From: CAMQRS01 sp964370645
GTDB taxonomy: Bacteria; Bacillota_I; Bacilli_A; Erysipelotrichales; Erysipelotrichaceae
Direction of reading: 5' to 3'
Assembly (NCBI GenBank): GCA_964370645.1
Contig: CAYJJS010000001.1
Location: 100,076-164,075 of the forward strand
Length of the DNA stretch: 64,000 nucleotides
In this document: positions 1 to 8,351 of the stretch, one piece after another
How the letters are laid out: every line of letters starts with the position of its first letter
How positions within the stretch are numbered: position 1 is the first letter of the stretch
The notes under the pieces: generated by a model
Told to the model about the DNA's origin: nothing
The model's database searches: none
The model's input: the letters and a program-made list of their open reading frames with translations, nothing else
Position numbers and translations under genes: made by a program

Positions 1-880
1 AGTCTCCTTGTACATCTAATTCCGCAGGTTTATAGCCTTTTCCTTTTTTTGTAATAACATGTACAACGATAGGACGATTATGATCTTTAATTGAGCTTAA
101 CACTGCAATTAATTTATCAATATCATGTCCATCCACTGGACCAATGTAATCCAATCCAAATTCACCAAAAATAGTGGAATCTACAACCGTGTGCTTAATT
201 CCATCTTTCACATCTTTCATAACATGTAATAGGTGTTCTCCTAGCTTATTTTTCGTTAGTTTTTTAGACAAGTCTTTCTTCAAGTTTGTATATCCTTTAG
301 AAGAACGTAATTTAGTACACGCATTTGAAATTGCACCTACATTATTTGATATAGACATCTCATTGTCATTTAATACAAGTATCATCTTACGTTGTTCACT
401 ACCAATTTGATTTAATGCCTCAAAACTCATCCCACTACCAAGTGAACCATCTCCAATAACAGGAATAACTTGATACGATTGTTTATTCAAATCTCTTGAT
501 ACACACATTCCTAAAGCAGCACTTAATGAGGTAGAAGAATGTCCAGCCTCCCAAACATCATGGATACTTTCACTACGTTTTTGAAACCCAGATAACCCAT
601 TATATTGACGTAGTGTTGCAAATTGTTTTGCTCTTCCTGTTAGGATTTTATGGATGTATGACTGATGTCCCACATCAAAAAATATCTTATCATTAGGCGA
701 TTCAAAAACATAATGAAGCGCCACTACAAGCTCAACAATTCCTAAATTACTAGACAAATGTCCTCCTGTTTTTGAAATGTTTTCTACCAAAAAAGTACGA
801 ATATCCTGTGATAAACATTGTAATTGTTTTGTATTTAGACCTTTAATATCTTGTGGCCCTCTTATATCTAAAACGTTCAT
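1..880 (-). CDS. dxs: 1-deoxy-D-xylulose-5-phosphate synthase (3' part beyond window)
   Basis: Thiamine-diphosphate enzyme that joins pyruvate and glyceraldehyde-3-phosphate to DXP, the first step of the MEP isoprenoid pathway. Only about 293 N-terminal residues are in the window; the family is about 620 long, so the gene continues past the left edge. Seen directly: GHQSYIHKILTGR at residues 71-83, the ThDP/magnesium signature starting GDGSLGSG at 143, and NDNEMS at 171-176. ATG at 880 lies 9 bp after the ispA stop, with a GAGGTGAG ribosome site in between. It is the last visible gene of nusB-xseA-xseB-ispA-dxs, placing it beside the prenyl synthase that uses its downstream products. Family assignment is secure; only completeness of the 3' end is unknown. 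Confidence 0.96.
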   Translation of the reverse strand, partial: MNVLDIRGPQDIKGLNTKQLQCLSQDIRTFLVENISKTGGHLSSNLGIVELVVALHYVFESPNDKIFFDVGHQSYIHKILTGRAKQFATLRQYNGLSGFQKRSESIHDVWEAGHSSTSLSAALGMCVSRDLNKQSYQVIPVIGDGSLGSGMSFEALNQIGSEQRKMILVLNDNEMSISNNVGAISNACTKLRSSKGYTNLKKDLSKKLTKNKLGEHLLHVMKDVKDGIKHTVVDSTIFGEFGLDYIGPVDGHDIDKLIAVLSSIKDHNRPIVVHVITKKGKGYKPAELDVQGD

Positions 881-889
881 AACTCACCT

Positions 890-1732
890 CTATTTTACTC
901 GATTCTTTATTTCCTCTAACATTTGAAACAAAGCATTGCGATTTCCTTCTAACATATTTATTAATTGTATACTTCTATTATACAATTGTTCAATAATATC
1001 ATTACACTTTTCTATCCCAAGTAAGCTAACATATGTACTTTTCTCATTTTCTACATCACTATTCGCATTTTTACCTAATACTTCACTACTTTGTGTAACA
1101 TCCAATACATCATCTTGAATTTGAAACAGTAAACCTACATTTTTTCCAATTTCTTTTAACACTGAAATATCTTCTGTACGTTTTGCTATAATTGCAGCAC
1201 TTACTAAAGGCAATTGGATCAATCGTCCTGTTTTATGAATATGAATCCTTTGCAATTCATCCACCTTTAATTGCATATTTTTTTCATTCAATATATCTAA
1301 TTCTTGACCATAAATCATTCCATTTAAACCACTATATGAAGAAATATATTGTAGCAATTGCACCTTTATACTATCTTCATAATCACAGGTAGAAACTTGA
1401 TAAAATGCTTCATTCAATAATGCATCCCCAGCCAAAATAGCCATTGCTTCTCCATACTTAACATGCGTTGTCGCTTTTCCTCTACGCATAGTATCATTAT
1501 CCATTGCAGGCAAATCGTCATGTACTAATGAATATGCATGAATCATCTCAATCGCACTTGCGATTGGATATGCTCTTTCCAATTCCACCTCATACAAAGT
1601 TAAACTTGCAAATAGTAATTTTGCACGAATACGCTTTCCTCCACCTAATAAGGAATAATAACAAGCATCACGAACGACTCCAGCATCCACCCCATGCATA
1701 CAGGTAGATAAATATGTCTCAAATGCTTCCAT
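890..1732 (-). CDS. ispA: Polyprenyl synthetase (farnesyl/geranylgeranyl diphosphate synthase)
   Basis: Short-chain trans-prenyl diphosphate synthase that condenses IPP with allylic diphosphates in the cytoplasm, supplying precursors of undecaprenyl carriers and quinones. The 280 residues match the family length. Motifs seen: GGGKRIR at 30-36, first aspartate-rich motif DDLPAMD at 72-78, KTGRLIQLP near 167, and second aspartate-rich motif in QDDVLD at 206-211. Its ATG is 1 bp after the xseB stop, so the two are probably translationally coupled, and dxs follows closely. Exact chain length of the product (C15 or C20) cannot be told reliably from sequence by eye. Confidence 0.95.
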   Translation of the reverse strand: MEAFETYLSTCMHGVDAGVVRDACYYSLLGGGKRIRAKLLFASLTLYEVELERAYPIASAIEMIHAYSLVHDDLPAMDNDTMRRGKATTHVKYGEAMAILAGDALLNEAFYQVSTCDYEDSIKVQLLQYISSYSGLNGMIYGQELDILNEKNMQLKVDELQRIHIHKTGRLIQLPLVSAAIIAKRTEDISVLKEIGKNVGLLFQIQDDVLDVTQSSEVLGKNANSDVENEKSTYVSLLGIEKCNDIIEQLYNRSIQLINMLEGNRNALFQMLEEIKNRVK

Positions 1733-1733
1733 T

Positions 1734-1937
1734 TTATTCTCCTTTTTGATAAGTATCTAATAATGTTTGTACTTTATTTTCAAAATTAGATAATTGCGCA
1801 TCACAATCTTTAATCAAAGACAACCCCTCTTCAAATAACTGCATCGCTTCTTCTAAAGCAATTTCATTTCTTTCTAATTTTAAAACAATCTCATCTAAGC
1901 GTTGCATCGCTTCATTGAATGTTACCTTATTTTCCAT
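1734..1937 (-). CDS. xseB: Exodeoxyribonuclease VII small subunit
   Basis: Small regulatory subunit of exonuclease VII, which degrades single-stranded DNA to oligonucleotides; several XseB bind one XseA. The 67-residue product has the typical all-helical pattern, with the conserved core TFNEAMQRLDEIV-LE near 7-22 and LFEEGLSL-I further on. It overlaps the xseA end by 11 bp, a normal arrangement for this gene pair, and is followed by ispA after 1 bp. Confidence 0.93.
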   Translation of the reverse strand: MENKVTFNEAMQRLDEIVLKLERNEIALEEAMQLFEEGLSLIKDCDAQLSNFENKVQTLLDTYQKGE

Positions 1938-3261
1938 CTTTTTTCACCTCTTCTACAGTCGTTTTTACTATACCATCACTGAATTTAATTTGTATCTCTT
2001 GACCTTCTTTTATATTTTCTACACTAGATAAAATATGCCCTTCACTTTGCGCAATTGCATATCCTCTTTGCAATATCTTCAATGGACTATACGCATCCAT
2101 TAATGCAATATTACTTTGCAAAGCATTTCTCTCTTGTAGTAATAAACGTTTTAACTGTTGTTTCATAAATTCTTGTTTGTGTGCCAAGTCTGTTTTATTC
2201 TGACGAACAAATCTCTCTTTTAAATATAAATAATTTTGTTTGCTACCTTGATACTTATACTGGACTTCATTCAAAATAGTTTCCATTTTCATAAGCCCTT
2301 GATATGCCATCATAACACGTAATTTTTGTTGCGCGGTATATTCTTGTGGATCACGAAAATATCGTTTCTCCTGTATCACTTCTAATCGATTACGCAACTT
2401 CGCAAGTTGATTTTGAAGTGCATTTTGTATTTGCATCTTACTTTGCATACACTGTTGTTTCACTTCATTATAATCTGGTGTTGCCATTTGTGCAGCAGCA
2501 CTTGGCGTAGCAGCCCTTAAATCACTTACATAATCCACTAGTGTAGTATCACTTTCATGTCCAACTCCACTAATAATACAAGTGTTCATAGAAAATATGG
2601 TATGTGCCAATTGCTCATCATTAAAACAATATAAATCCTCTAAACTACCTCCACCTCGTACTAGTAAAATTACATCATGTGCATTCGTATCTGCCTTCTC
2701 TAACTGTGCGATAATCGAAGCAGCAGCTTGCTCCCCCTGTACCAAAGAAGGATACACATGTACATCTGCCATTGGCCAACGTCTTGCTAAAACAGATAAT
2801 ACATCTTGAATAGCCGCTCCACTACTTGCAGTTACAACTGCTATATTTTGTGCGTATTTTGGCAATACTTTCTTATGTGCTATGTCAAACATACCTTGTG
2901 CATGTAATTTCTTTTTCAACATTTCATAACGCAAATACAAATCACCAACACCATCACTTTGTAATTGACTCACATATAGCTGGATGCTCCCCATTGGTTC
3001 ATACATGCTTACTTTTGCCTTCACGATGACTTTTACACCTTCCTTAAGCGGAATTTGTACAAGACGAGCGTGCGAAGAAAACATTACGCAGTTCATCTTC
3101 CCACCTTCATCTTTTAACGAGAAATAAAAATGTCCACTGCGATGTGCAGTGAAATTACTAATTTCTCCTTTTACTAAAATAGACTGGATATGTGCATCAC
3201 GCTCCAGACTATTTTTTAAATATCTTGTTAAAGTCGTTACACTCCACACTTGTTGGCTCAT
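1927..3261 (-). CDS. xseA: Exodeoxyribonuclease VII large subunit
   Basis: Catalytic subunit of exonuclease VII, active on single-stranded DNA from both ends. 444 residues, usual length. N-terminal OB-fold (about 5-100, with VKGEISNFTAHRSGHFYFSLKD typical of the family), then the catalytic domain with TASSGAAIQDVLSVLARRWP near 143-162, RGGGSLEDLYCFNDE near 203 and GVGHESDTTLVDYVSD with the RAATPSAAA segment near 233-258, followed by a long predicted coiled coil (about 270-385). The ATG at 3261 overlaps the nusB stop (ATGA), suggesting coupled translation. Confidence 0.96.
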   Translation of the reverse strand: MSQQVWSVTTLTRYLKNSLERDAHIQSILVKGEISNFTAHRSGHFYFSLKDEGGKMNCVMFSSHARLVQIPLKEGVKVIVKAKVSMYEPMGSIQLYVSQLQSDGVGDLYLRYEMLKKKLHAQGMFDIAHKKVLPKYAQNIAVVTASSGAAIQDVLSVLARRWPMADVHVYPSLVQGEQAAASIIAQLEKADTNAHDVILLVRGGGSLEDLYCFNDEQLAHTIFSMNTCIISGVGHESDTTLVDYVSDLRAATPSAAAQMATPDYNEVKQQCMQSKMQIQNALQNQLAKLRNRLEVIQEKRYFRDPQEYTAQQKLRVMMAYQGLMKMETILNEVQYKYQGSKQNYLYLKERFVRQNKTDLAHKQEFMKQQLKRLLLQERNALQSNIALMDAYSPLKILQRGYAIAQSEGHILSSVENIKEGQEIQIKFSDGIVKTTVEEVKKDGK

Positions 3262-3635
3262 AATCTATCTAACACACCATTAATTAACTTATATGTGTCA
3301 TCGTCACAATATTTTTTTGCAAGCAACACTGCCTCATCAATTACAATCGCCTTATGTGATGTTTCAAAACTGATTTCGCTCGCTGCTAAAATTAAAATTG
3401 CTTGCTCCACATATCCTAGTCGATCAAATTTCCAATCATCATTCAATACTTCGTTAATTTGTTTCACATAATACTTCAAATTTGCACACGCATCAATGGT
3501 AATTGCGTACAAAAAAGGATCAACCTTATTTTTTTCATTTGTATTTTCAAATACAACACTTTTAATATCTTTCTTTAATAAAAAACTTTGATATAAACAT
3601 GTCATACCTAATTCTCTTGTTTGATGTCTACTCAT
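3258..3635 (-). CDS. nusB: Transcription antitermination protein NusB
   Basis: NusB binds boxA RNA with NusE (S10) in the rRNA antitermination complex. I chose the ATG at 3635 (starting SRHQTRELG after Met) over the upstream in-frame ATG at 3680 because GGAGGT sits 5-10 bp before it and the family begins at this point; the product is then 125 residues, the usual size. All-alpha pattern; the C-terminal AVLLAKKYCDDDTYKLINGVLD segment is characteristic. It begins a tight run nusB-xseA-xseB-ispA-dxs and is separated from the upstream asp23-like gene by a terminator. Confidence 0.93.
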   Translation of the reverse strand: MSRHQTRELGMTCLYQSFLLKKDIKSVVFENTNEKNKVDPFLYAITIDACANLKYYVKQINEVLNDDWKFDRLGYVEQAILILAASEISFETSHKAIVIDEAVLLAKKYCDDDTYKLINGVLDRL

Positions 3636-3678
3636 AATACCTCCATAAAACAAAATGATTTTATCATAATATAGTATC

Positions 3679-3684
3679 ATTATA
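3679..3684 (-). promoter_or_regulatory. Possible -10 box for the nusB operon
   Basis: TATAAT on the minus strand about 45 bp upstream of the nusB ATG and just after the asp23 terminator. No good -35 is visible at 17 bp, so this is weak; it is proposed mainly because the upstream terminator implies a new start. Confidence 0.35.
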
Positions 3685-3689
3685 CTATA

Positions 3690-3720
3690 TAAAAAGAAAA
3701 AGTTACATACTCATGTAACT
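3690..3720 (-). terminator. Terminator after the asp23-like gene
   Basis: Inverted repeat AGTTACAT...ATGTAACT at 3701-3720 begins at the stop codon of the asp23-like gene and is followed on the minus strand by TTTTTCTTTTT. It isolates that gene from nusB. Confidence 0.8.
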
Positions 3721-4043
3721 TAGAACTTAAACCCACTTACATTAATCGTGATGGAATCTACAATACAATCACTCATATGTTTAATACTATCATATATTTT
3801 TGACTGCAGTTTTTGAGAAACCTCATTTACCTTTGCATTATAGTCCACTTTGATGTTTACTTGTAACGTTAGCTTTTCATCAACAATCTTACAATTCACT
3901 GCGCTTTGAAAGATTTGTGCATCTGCTAAATTTACAAATTCCTCTTCCTCTACACACAATTGTGCAATGGATTCAAACACCTTAGTATTAATTGCAATAA
4001 GTCCTTTTTCTTTATTATTTAATGCTACATATTCTTGTGCCAT
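3720..4043 (-). CDS. Asp23/Gls24 family envelope stress protein
   Basis: Member of the Asp23/Gls24 (DUF322) family, small cytoplasmic proteins often associated with the membrane and with alkaline or envelope stress. 107 residues from the ATG at 4043; a GTG three codons upstream is also in frame but GGGTG is better spaced for the ATG. Visible family features: YVALNNKEKGLIAINTKVFESIAQ at the start and the conserved hydrophobic VNIKVDYNAKVNEVSQKLQSKIYDSI segment in the second half. Monocistronic, between its own promoter and terminator. In many Firmicutes this paralogue sits next to nusB, as here. Confidence 0.88.
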   Translation of the reverse strand: MAQEYVALNNKEKGLIAINTKVFESIAQLCVEEEEFVNLADAQIFQSAVNCKIVDEKLTLQVNIKVDYNAKVNEVSQKLQSKIYDSIKHMSDCIVDSITINVSGFKF

Positions 4044-4060
4044 TTTTATCACCCAACCCT

Positions 4061-4069
4061 ATTATACCA
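4061..4069 (-). promoter_or_regulatory. Extended -10 promoter of the asp23-like gene
   Basis: Minus-strand TGGTATAAT, an extended -10 (TGn) element 18-26 bp upstream of the ATG. No clear -35 hexamer is visible, which is common for extended -10 promoters. Confidence 0.6.
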
Positions 4070-4124
4070 CATTTCATTAGAATTAAAACTATGTAGCTAA
4101 AGTTTTTCTCACTATATAAACCGC

Positions 4125-4154
4125 TTGTTATTCCCCCTTTAAACTTGATATACT
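4125..4154 (+). promoter_or_regulatory. Promoter of the NimA-like gene
   Basis: TTGTTA at 4125-4130, 18-bp spacer, TATACT at 4149-4154 preceded by TGA (extended -10). The RBS AAAGGAG at 4166-4172 and ATG at 4179 follow. Confidence 0.65.
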
Positions 4155-4178
4155 GTAGGTAATAAAAAGGAGTTATTT

Positions 4179-4655
4179 ATGCGTAGAAAAGATCGAGAAA
4201 TTACAAACATAGACGAAATACATGATATTATGAGTACTTGTAAAATTTGTAGGTTAGGATTTTATGATGCAGGTGAAATATATATTGTTCCATTGAACTT
4301 TGGATACACTTTTGTGAATGAGTGTACAGACTTATATTTCCACTCTGCACAAGAAGGTAGAAAGATAGATTTATTAAAAAATCATAATAGTGTTGGTTTT
4401 GAAATGGATAGTGCTTTTTCTATTAAAGAAGGAGATGAAGCATGTACCTATTCAGCATATTATCAAAGCATCATCGGTAGTGGTTATGTAACTTTTGTAG
4501 ATGATATAGAAGAAAAAGAAAAAGCACTTTCTTTAATTATGTATCAAAACACAAATAAGCAGGATTGGACATTCCCTATACATGCACTACATAATGTCTG
4601 TGTGTTTAAACTGCGCATCACAAAAATGAGTGCAAAAGCAAACATCGCAAAGTAG
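4179..4655 (+). CDS. NimA-like pyridoxamine 5'-phosphate oxidase family flavoprotein
   Basis: Small flavin-binding split-barrel protein of the group that includes nitroimidazole resistance proteins (Pyridox_ox_2 family). 158 residues, normal length. The N-terminal pattern CRLGFYDAGEIYIVPLNFGY (about 23-42) and LYFHSAQEGRKIDLLKNHNSVGFE (about 51-74) are typical; in the family these segments contact FMN and form the dimer. True substrate is unknown; most members are annotated only as flavoproteins. It has its own promoter and terminator and is not in an operon. Confidence 0.85.
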   Translation: MRRKDREITNIDEIHDIMSTCKICRLGFYDAGEIYIVPLNFGYTFVNECTDLYFHSAQEGRKIDLLKNHNSVGFEMDSAFSIKEGDEACTYSAYYQSIIGSGYVTFVDDIEEKEKALSLIMYQNTNKQDWTFPIHALHNVCVFKLRITKMSAKANIAK

Positions 4656-4679
4656 AAAGGAATTTTCCTTTCTTTTTTG
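4654..4679 (+). terminator. Terminator after the NimA-like gene
   Basis: AGAAAGGA paired with TCCTTTCT (4654-4673) followed by TTTTTT; it starts at the stop codon. Confidence 0.85.
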
Positions 4680-4726
4680 TAACATTCCTAAAGTTATCTA
4701 GTTAATTAAGTGAAAGGGGTGATCGT

Positions 4727-5224
4727 ATGAATATTGAAGAAATTTATGAATTGTACTTCAAAGATGTGTATGCATATATTTTTTCTATTTCCAAAAATAG
4801 GAGCATTGCCGAAGATATTACGCAAGAGACCTTTTATAAAGCATTGAAAAACATCCATAGTTTCGATGGTAAAAAAGATATTCGAGCCTGGTTATTCACA
4901 ATTGCGAAAAACACCTTTTACACGTATTGTAAAAAGGAAAATAAATATCTGCATATGGATACGATTGAACAGTATCCAAGCGCACATGATGATATTTTAG
5001 AAAAAATCATTCACAATGAGCAAATTATGCTTATTTATAAATATCTACATATGTGTAAGGAACCATATAAAGAAGTATTCATGTTGCGTTATTTTGGAGA
5101 ACTTTCCTTTGAAAAGATTGCTTTAATCTTCAATAAAAGTGAAACATGGAGTCGTGTCACCTACTTTCGAGCCAAACAACAAATCTTAGAAAAGATAAAG
5201 GAGGAATACCATGAAATACAATAA
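4727..5224 (+). CDS. ECF-type RNA polymerase sigma factor (sigma-70 family)
   Basis: Group 4 (extracytoplasmic function) sigma factor, 165 residues. Region 2 is visible at about 5-75 (DVYAYIFSISKNRSIAEDITQETFYKAL, then DIRAWLFTIAKNTFYTYC), and region 4 at about 105-160 (EVFMLRYFGELSFEKIALIFNKSETWSRVTYFRAKQQI), the helix-turn-helix that reads the -35. GAAAGGGGTGATC precedes the ATG. The stop overlaps the start of the anti-sigma gene by 14 bp, the usual coupled sigma/anti-sigma layout. The signal and target genes are unknown; a TGTAACATT element at 4679-4687 could be an ECF-type -35 for autoregulation but the -10 match is poor. Confidence 0.92.
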   Translation: MNIEEIYELYFKDVYAYIFSISKNRSIAEDITQETFYKALKNIHSFDGKKDIRAWLFTIAKNTFYTYCKKENKYLHMDTIEQYPSAHDDILEKIIHNEQIMLIYKYLHMCKEPYKEVFMLRYFGELSFEKIALIFNKSETWSRVTYFRAKQQILEKIKEEYHEIQ

Positions 5225-6298
5225 ATGCGATATTGTAAAAGATTTACTACCCTTATATGTCGAGGANNNNNNNNNNNNNNNNNNNNNNNNNNNNNNNNNN
5301 NNNNNNNNNNNNNNNNNNNNNNNNNNNNNNNNNNNNNNNNNNNNNNNNNNNNNNNNNNNNNNNNNNTGAAATACAATAAATGCGATATTGTAAAAGATTT
5401 ACTACCCTTATATGTCGAGGAACTAGCATCTGATGAAAGTAAACGTTATATTGAAGATCATTTACAAAAATGTGAATTTTGTAAATCAAGCTACGAAGAG
5501 ATGAAAGCACCCTTACCTGCCTGCGACACCTTGGATGAGGCTATTGAAAAAAAGTATATACTTGAAAATTTAGAATACAAATTTAGAAAAAATAAAGTTA
5601 TTACCATTATACTTGTAGCACTTATCACATCCTTTTTCGCAATCTTGACACTTGCTTATCTAACCGCTCCAATTTATGAAAATACATCAGACTTATCGAT
5701 TATTCCAAGTGAATCATATATTGAAATCAGTACTTTTGATAAATCCGCTAATGAAACTATCGTTGTTGAGCCAATAGAAGGCTATGACACTTACTTCACA
5801 TACTATTCTTACACAACCATTTTGGATCAATTATTAGACACTCCAACACGCAATCGTGTAGAACTTAAATATGAAGATTCTTTAGTGCGAGGATTATACA
5901 GGGTTGATCATGAGAATGAAATGGTATATCCTAGCCAAACGTATTCTTCTACAGCGAATAAACCTGATATAGAAATATTCGATGCATACTTTGAACAGTC
6001 CAAAACGCTAATACATACATTACTAATCTTATCTATTCTTGCATTTTTAGCTAGTGCAGTTACAACATTTTTAAATCGCAAGAAGAAATCCTTGTATACA
6101 AAATTAATGTATATAACTGCTTTTTGCTTCGCTTACTCATTCAGCCATTACTGTATCTTCTTCATAAACAACAACATCTTTACAATGCAATATTTATTAG
6201 TAAGCATATTGCTAGCTAGCATAATATTTGCAATTATATTTGCTAGTAAATATTTAATAAAATTGAATATTTATGAACTAATACGTAAAATAAAATAA
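5211..6298 (+). CDS. Zinc-finger anti-sigma factor with four membrane helices (interrupted by an artefactual N gap)
   Basis: Membrane anti-sigma factor for the upstream ECF sigma. True start is the ATG at 5211 (GGAGG 8 bp upstream). After 100 N the same sequence resumes from its second base, so removing the gap and one copy gives a continuous protein of about 310 residues. The N-terminal domain has an HC2-type zinc-binding pattern (an early Cys, then DHLQKCEFC, HxxxCxxC). One membrane helix follows (starting VITIILVALI), then an extracellular stretch of about 100 residues and three more helices near the C-terminus. Most simple zf-HC2 anti-sigmas have a single helix, so the extra C-terminal helices are unusual. 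Probably inhibits the sigma until an envelope signal releases it; this role is inferred from pairing. Confidence 0.85.
5267..5366. other. Assembly gap of 100 N with duplicated flanks
   Basis: The 55 bases before the gap (5212-5266) are identical to the 55 bases after it (5367-5421). This is what two overlapping contig ends look like when a scaffolder inserts a fixed 100-N spacer; 55 is a common assembly k-mer. The real genome very probably has no gap here. Confidence 0.95.
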
Positions 6299-6300
6299 TT

Positions 6301-6348
6301 AAAAACGATAAGAGATTTGCCCATTCGCATTTCTCTTATCATTTTTTT
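6301..6348. terminator. Bidirectional terminator between anti-sigma gene and GH4 gene
   Basis: GATAAGAGA (6307-6315) pairs with TCTCTTATC (6332-6340). A T-run follows on the plus strand (ATTTTTTT) and a shorter one on the minus strand (GTTTTTAATT), serving both convergent genes. Confidence 0.8.
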
Positions 6349-7648
6349 ACTTAAATCCATCTAAATGTATTGCGTGTGCTTCAAATAATGCATCTACGAT
6401 GACTTTAGAAACATCATCTCCTTGACTTAAGGGATTGATGCACATAGCTAAATAAGCTAAATCTTTAGATTTTTTAACAGCTGCTTCAGCTGCTATAATT
6501 TCAAAACTCTTGATTTGACGTAATAAACCAGTAATTGAAATTGGTAATTCACCAACAGGAACAGGTATTGGTCCATCTTTTGTAATGACACAAGATACTT
6601 CCACTGCCTCACTGTCTTCAAAACATTGTATCGCACCTTTATTGACTGTATTCACGACTTGTACATCCTGACGATCATTATAAATTGAATCTATCAAACT
6701 GCAAGCCGCATCACTATAATGAGCTCCCCCGCGTTGTTCCAATTGTTTTGGCTTTACATCTAAATGTACATCGCTGTATTGGGAAAATAACTCCTTTTCA
6801 ACTTCTTTCACAAAAGTTGCTCTGGTCATCCCTTTCTCTTTGAACCCTTCTAGTTCTTCATCTAACATATGTTTACTTTTGTAGTAGTAACGGTGGTATG
6901 GACAAGGTATAACACCTAATTGCTTTAAAAACTCAGCATCAAAAGCAATATCACTAATATTTTGCACAACCTGCTCCATATCTGAAGCTTTATCAATTAC
7001 TTCCTCAATGATTTCTTCACCGTTCTTTTTCACTGATGTACCATAAACCATATGGTTTAAACCCGCAAAAGTCATTTCAAAATCTTCATAGTTTTCATTA
7101 ATTAATTGTGCAACACCCATTTTCACCCCATATGGAACATTACACAATCCAATAAATCGTTTAAAACTTGTAAAACGAGCAACTGCTTCTGTAACCATAC
7201 CTGCTGGGTTAGTAAAGTTAATTACCCATGCATCAGGAGCGTATTGTTCTACTTCATGAATAATATCCATAATAACAGGTATCGTACGCAACCCTTTAAA
7301 TAGACCTGCTGCACCATTTGTTTCCTGCCCTAAACAACCATGTGTCAAAGGGATTTTTTCATCTATAATACGTGCATCTAGCTGTCCAACACGAAATTGA
7401 GTAGTTACAAACATTGCTCCTTTAATTGCCTCTACACGATCCAGTGTATCTACAATTTTAATTGCTACTCCAGCTTTTGCAACCATTCTTCTTGCTAAAT
7501 CACTTACAACACGCAATTTATCTTTTCCAGCTTCCACATCAACTAACCAAATTTCATCAACTGGAAAGCTGTTATGTCTTTTTATAAAACCTTCAATTAA
7601 TTCTGGTGTGTAACTACTTCCTCCACCAATTGTACATACTTTTATCAT
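6347..7648 (-). CDS. Family 4 glycosyl hydrolase, 6-phospho-beta-glucosidase (ChbF/LicH type)
   Basis: NAD- and Mn-dependent GH4 enzyme that cleaves phosphorylated disaccharides entering through a PTS. 433 residues. N-terminal Rossmann motif GGGSSYTPELIEGF at about 8-21; TQFRVGQLDARIIDEKIPL and NFTNPAGMVTEA are family signatures; GLCNVPYG carries the Cys-Asn that coordinates Mn in GH4, and GLNHMVYG supplies the His. Last gene of the operon GH1-IIB-IIA-IIC-DUF3284-chbG-GH4. Pairing with a ChbG deacetylase mirrors E. coli chbG-chbF, where GH4 acts only after deacetylation of phosphorylated chitobiose. Substrate here (cellobiose, chitobiose or another beta-glucoside) is inferred, not shown. RBS GAGGTTAAT. 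Confidence 0.92.
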   Translation of the reverse strand: MIKVCTIGGGSSYTPELIEGFIKRHNSFPVDEIWLVDVEAGKDKLRVVSDLARRMVAKAGVAIKIVDTLDRVEAIKGAMFVTTQFRVGQLDARIIDEKIPLTHGCLGQETNGAAGLFKGLRTIPVIMDIIHEVEQYAPDAWVINFTNPAGMVTEAVARFTSFKRFIGLCNVPYGVKMGVAQLINENYEDFEMTFAGLNHMVYGTSVKKNGEEIIEEVIDKASDMEQVVQNISDIAFDAEFLKQLGVIPCPYHRYYYKSKHMLDEELEGFKEKGMTRATFVKEVEKELFSQYSDVHLDVKPKQLEQRGGAHYSDAACSLIDSIYNDRQDVQVVNTVNKGAIQCFEDSEAVEVSCVITKDGPIPVPVGELPISITGLLRQIKSFEIIAAEAAVKKSKDLAYLAMCINPLSQGDDVSKVIVDALFEAHAIHLDGFK

Positions 7649-7649
7649 A

Positions 7650-8351
7650 TTAACCTCTATAACTTCCTAACTCTATTTTTTCCTTTTGTAGGAAATTTTT
7701 TAATTCCTGACTACATAGAATTTCTAATTCTTTTTTTCTTATTTCAGCATATGAACTAAGTGTCTTTAATTGCGCATCTACATAAGAAGGATGGCACATA
7801 AATTCACAATCATCTTGTAATATCGCAATTAACCCTTCTACACTGTCCACATTATAAAATGCATCACTAAAAGAAAATGGATATATTTCATTGCATTGTC
7901 TATTATGATAATTACGAATTTTTAATCCATACTTGTTTGCAAGTCGCTCTACCACTACTAACACTTCTGGTAACATAGCATATAAATGATGATGCCCGTC
8001 AATATGCGTAAATGATATTCCACTAGCAATACACTTTTGGATTTGTGCATCAAATTCAAGTTCTACTTCTTTAATATCTATAGTATTCTCTAAATAATAA
8101 TTTAATTTATGAAATTGAGAATTTTCATCACTTAAAGTCTTGTTATTTGTTAAAGAATGTAATGTAGACAAAACCAAATGAATTCCTACATCTAAATTTG
8201 GAAATTGTTTTGCTAAATCAATCGCATGATCAAATGCAAGTCCGTTTGCCATAAGCGTGGTAGAACGGACTACTCCATTTTGATAAGCCTCAATAATCCC
8301 TTCATTTACAGATGTGCATAAGCCAAAATCGTCCGCATTAAATATTATCAT
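7650..8351 (-). CDS. chbG: ChbG/YdjC family carbohydrate deacetylase
   Basis: Metal-dependent deacetylase of the YdjC family; in E. coli ChbG removes one acetyl group from chitobiose or its phosphate. 233 residues, about normal. Motifs: NADDFGLC at 5-12 (metal-binding Asp pair), and THIDGHHHLY near 115-124, the His-rich metal site. It overlaps the upstream DUF3284-like gene by 14 bp and is followed by GH4 after 1 bp, so it is part of the sugar operon. This suggests that an N-acetylated disaccharide phosphate is among the substrates. Confidence 0.87.
   Translation of the reverse strand: MIIFNADDFGLCTSVNEGIIEAYQNGVVRSTTLMANGLAFDHAIDLAKQFPNLDVGIHLVLSTLHSLTNNKTLSDENSQFHKLNYYLENTIDIKEVELEFDAQIQKCIASGISFTHIDGHHHLYAMLPEVLVVVERLANKYGLKIRNYHNRQCNEIYPFSFSDAFYNVDSVEGLIAILQDDCEFMCHPSYVDAQLKTLSSYAEIRKKELEILCSQELKNFLQKEKIELGSYRG

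Noticed and set aside
5225..6298. Long frame reading through the Ns upstream of the anti-sigma gene
   Set aside because: It is built from 100 Ns and a repeated contig end; the true start is the ATG at 5211.
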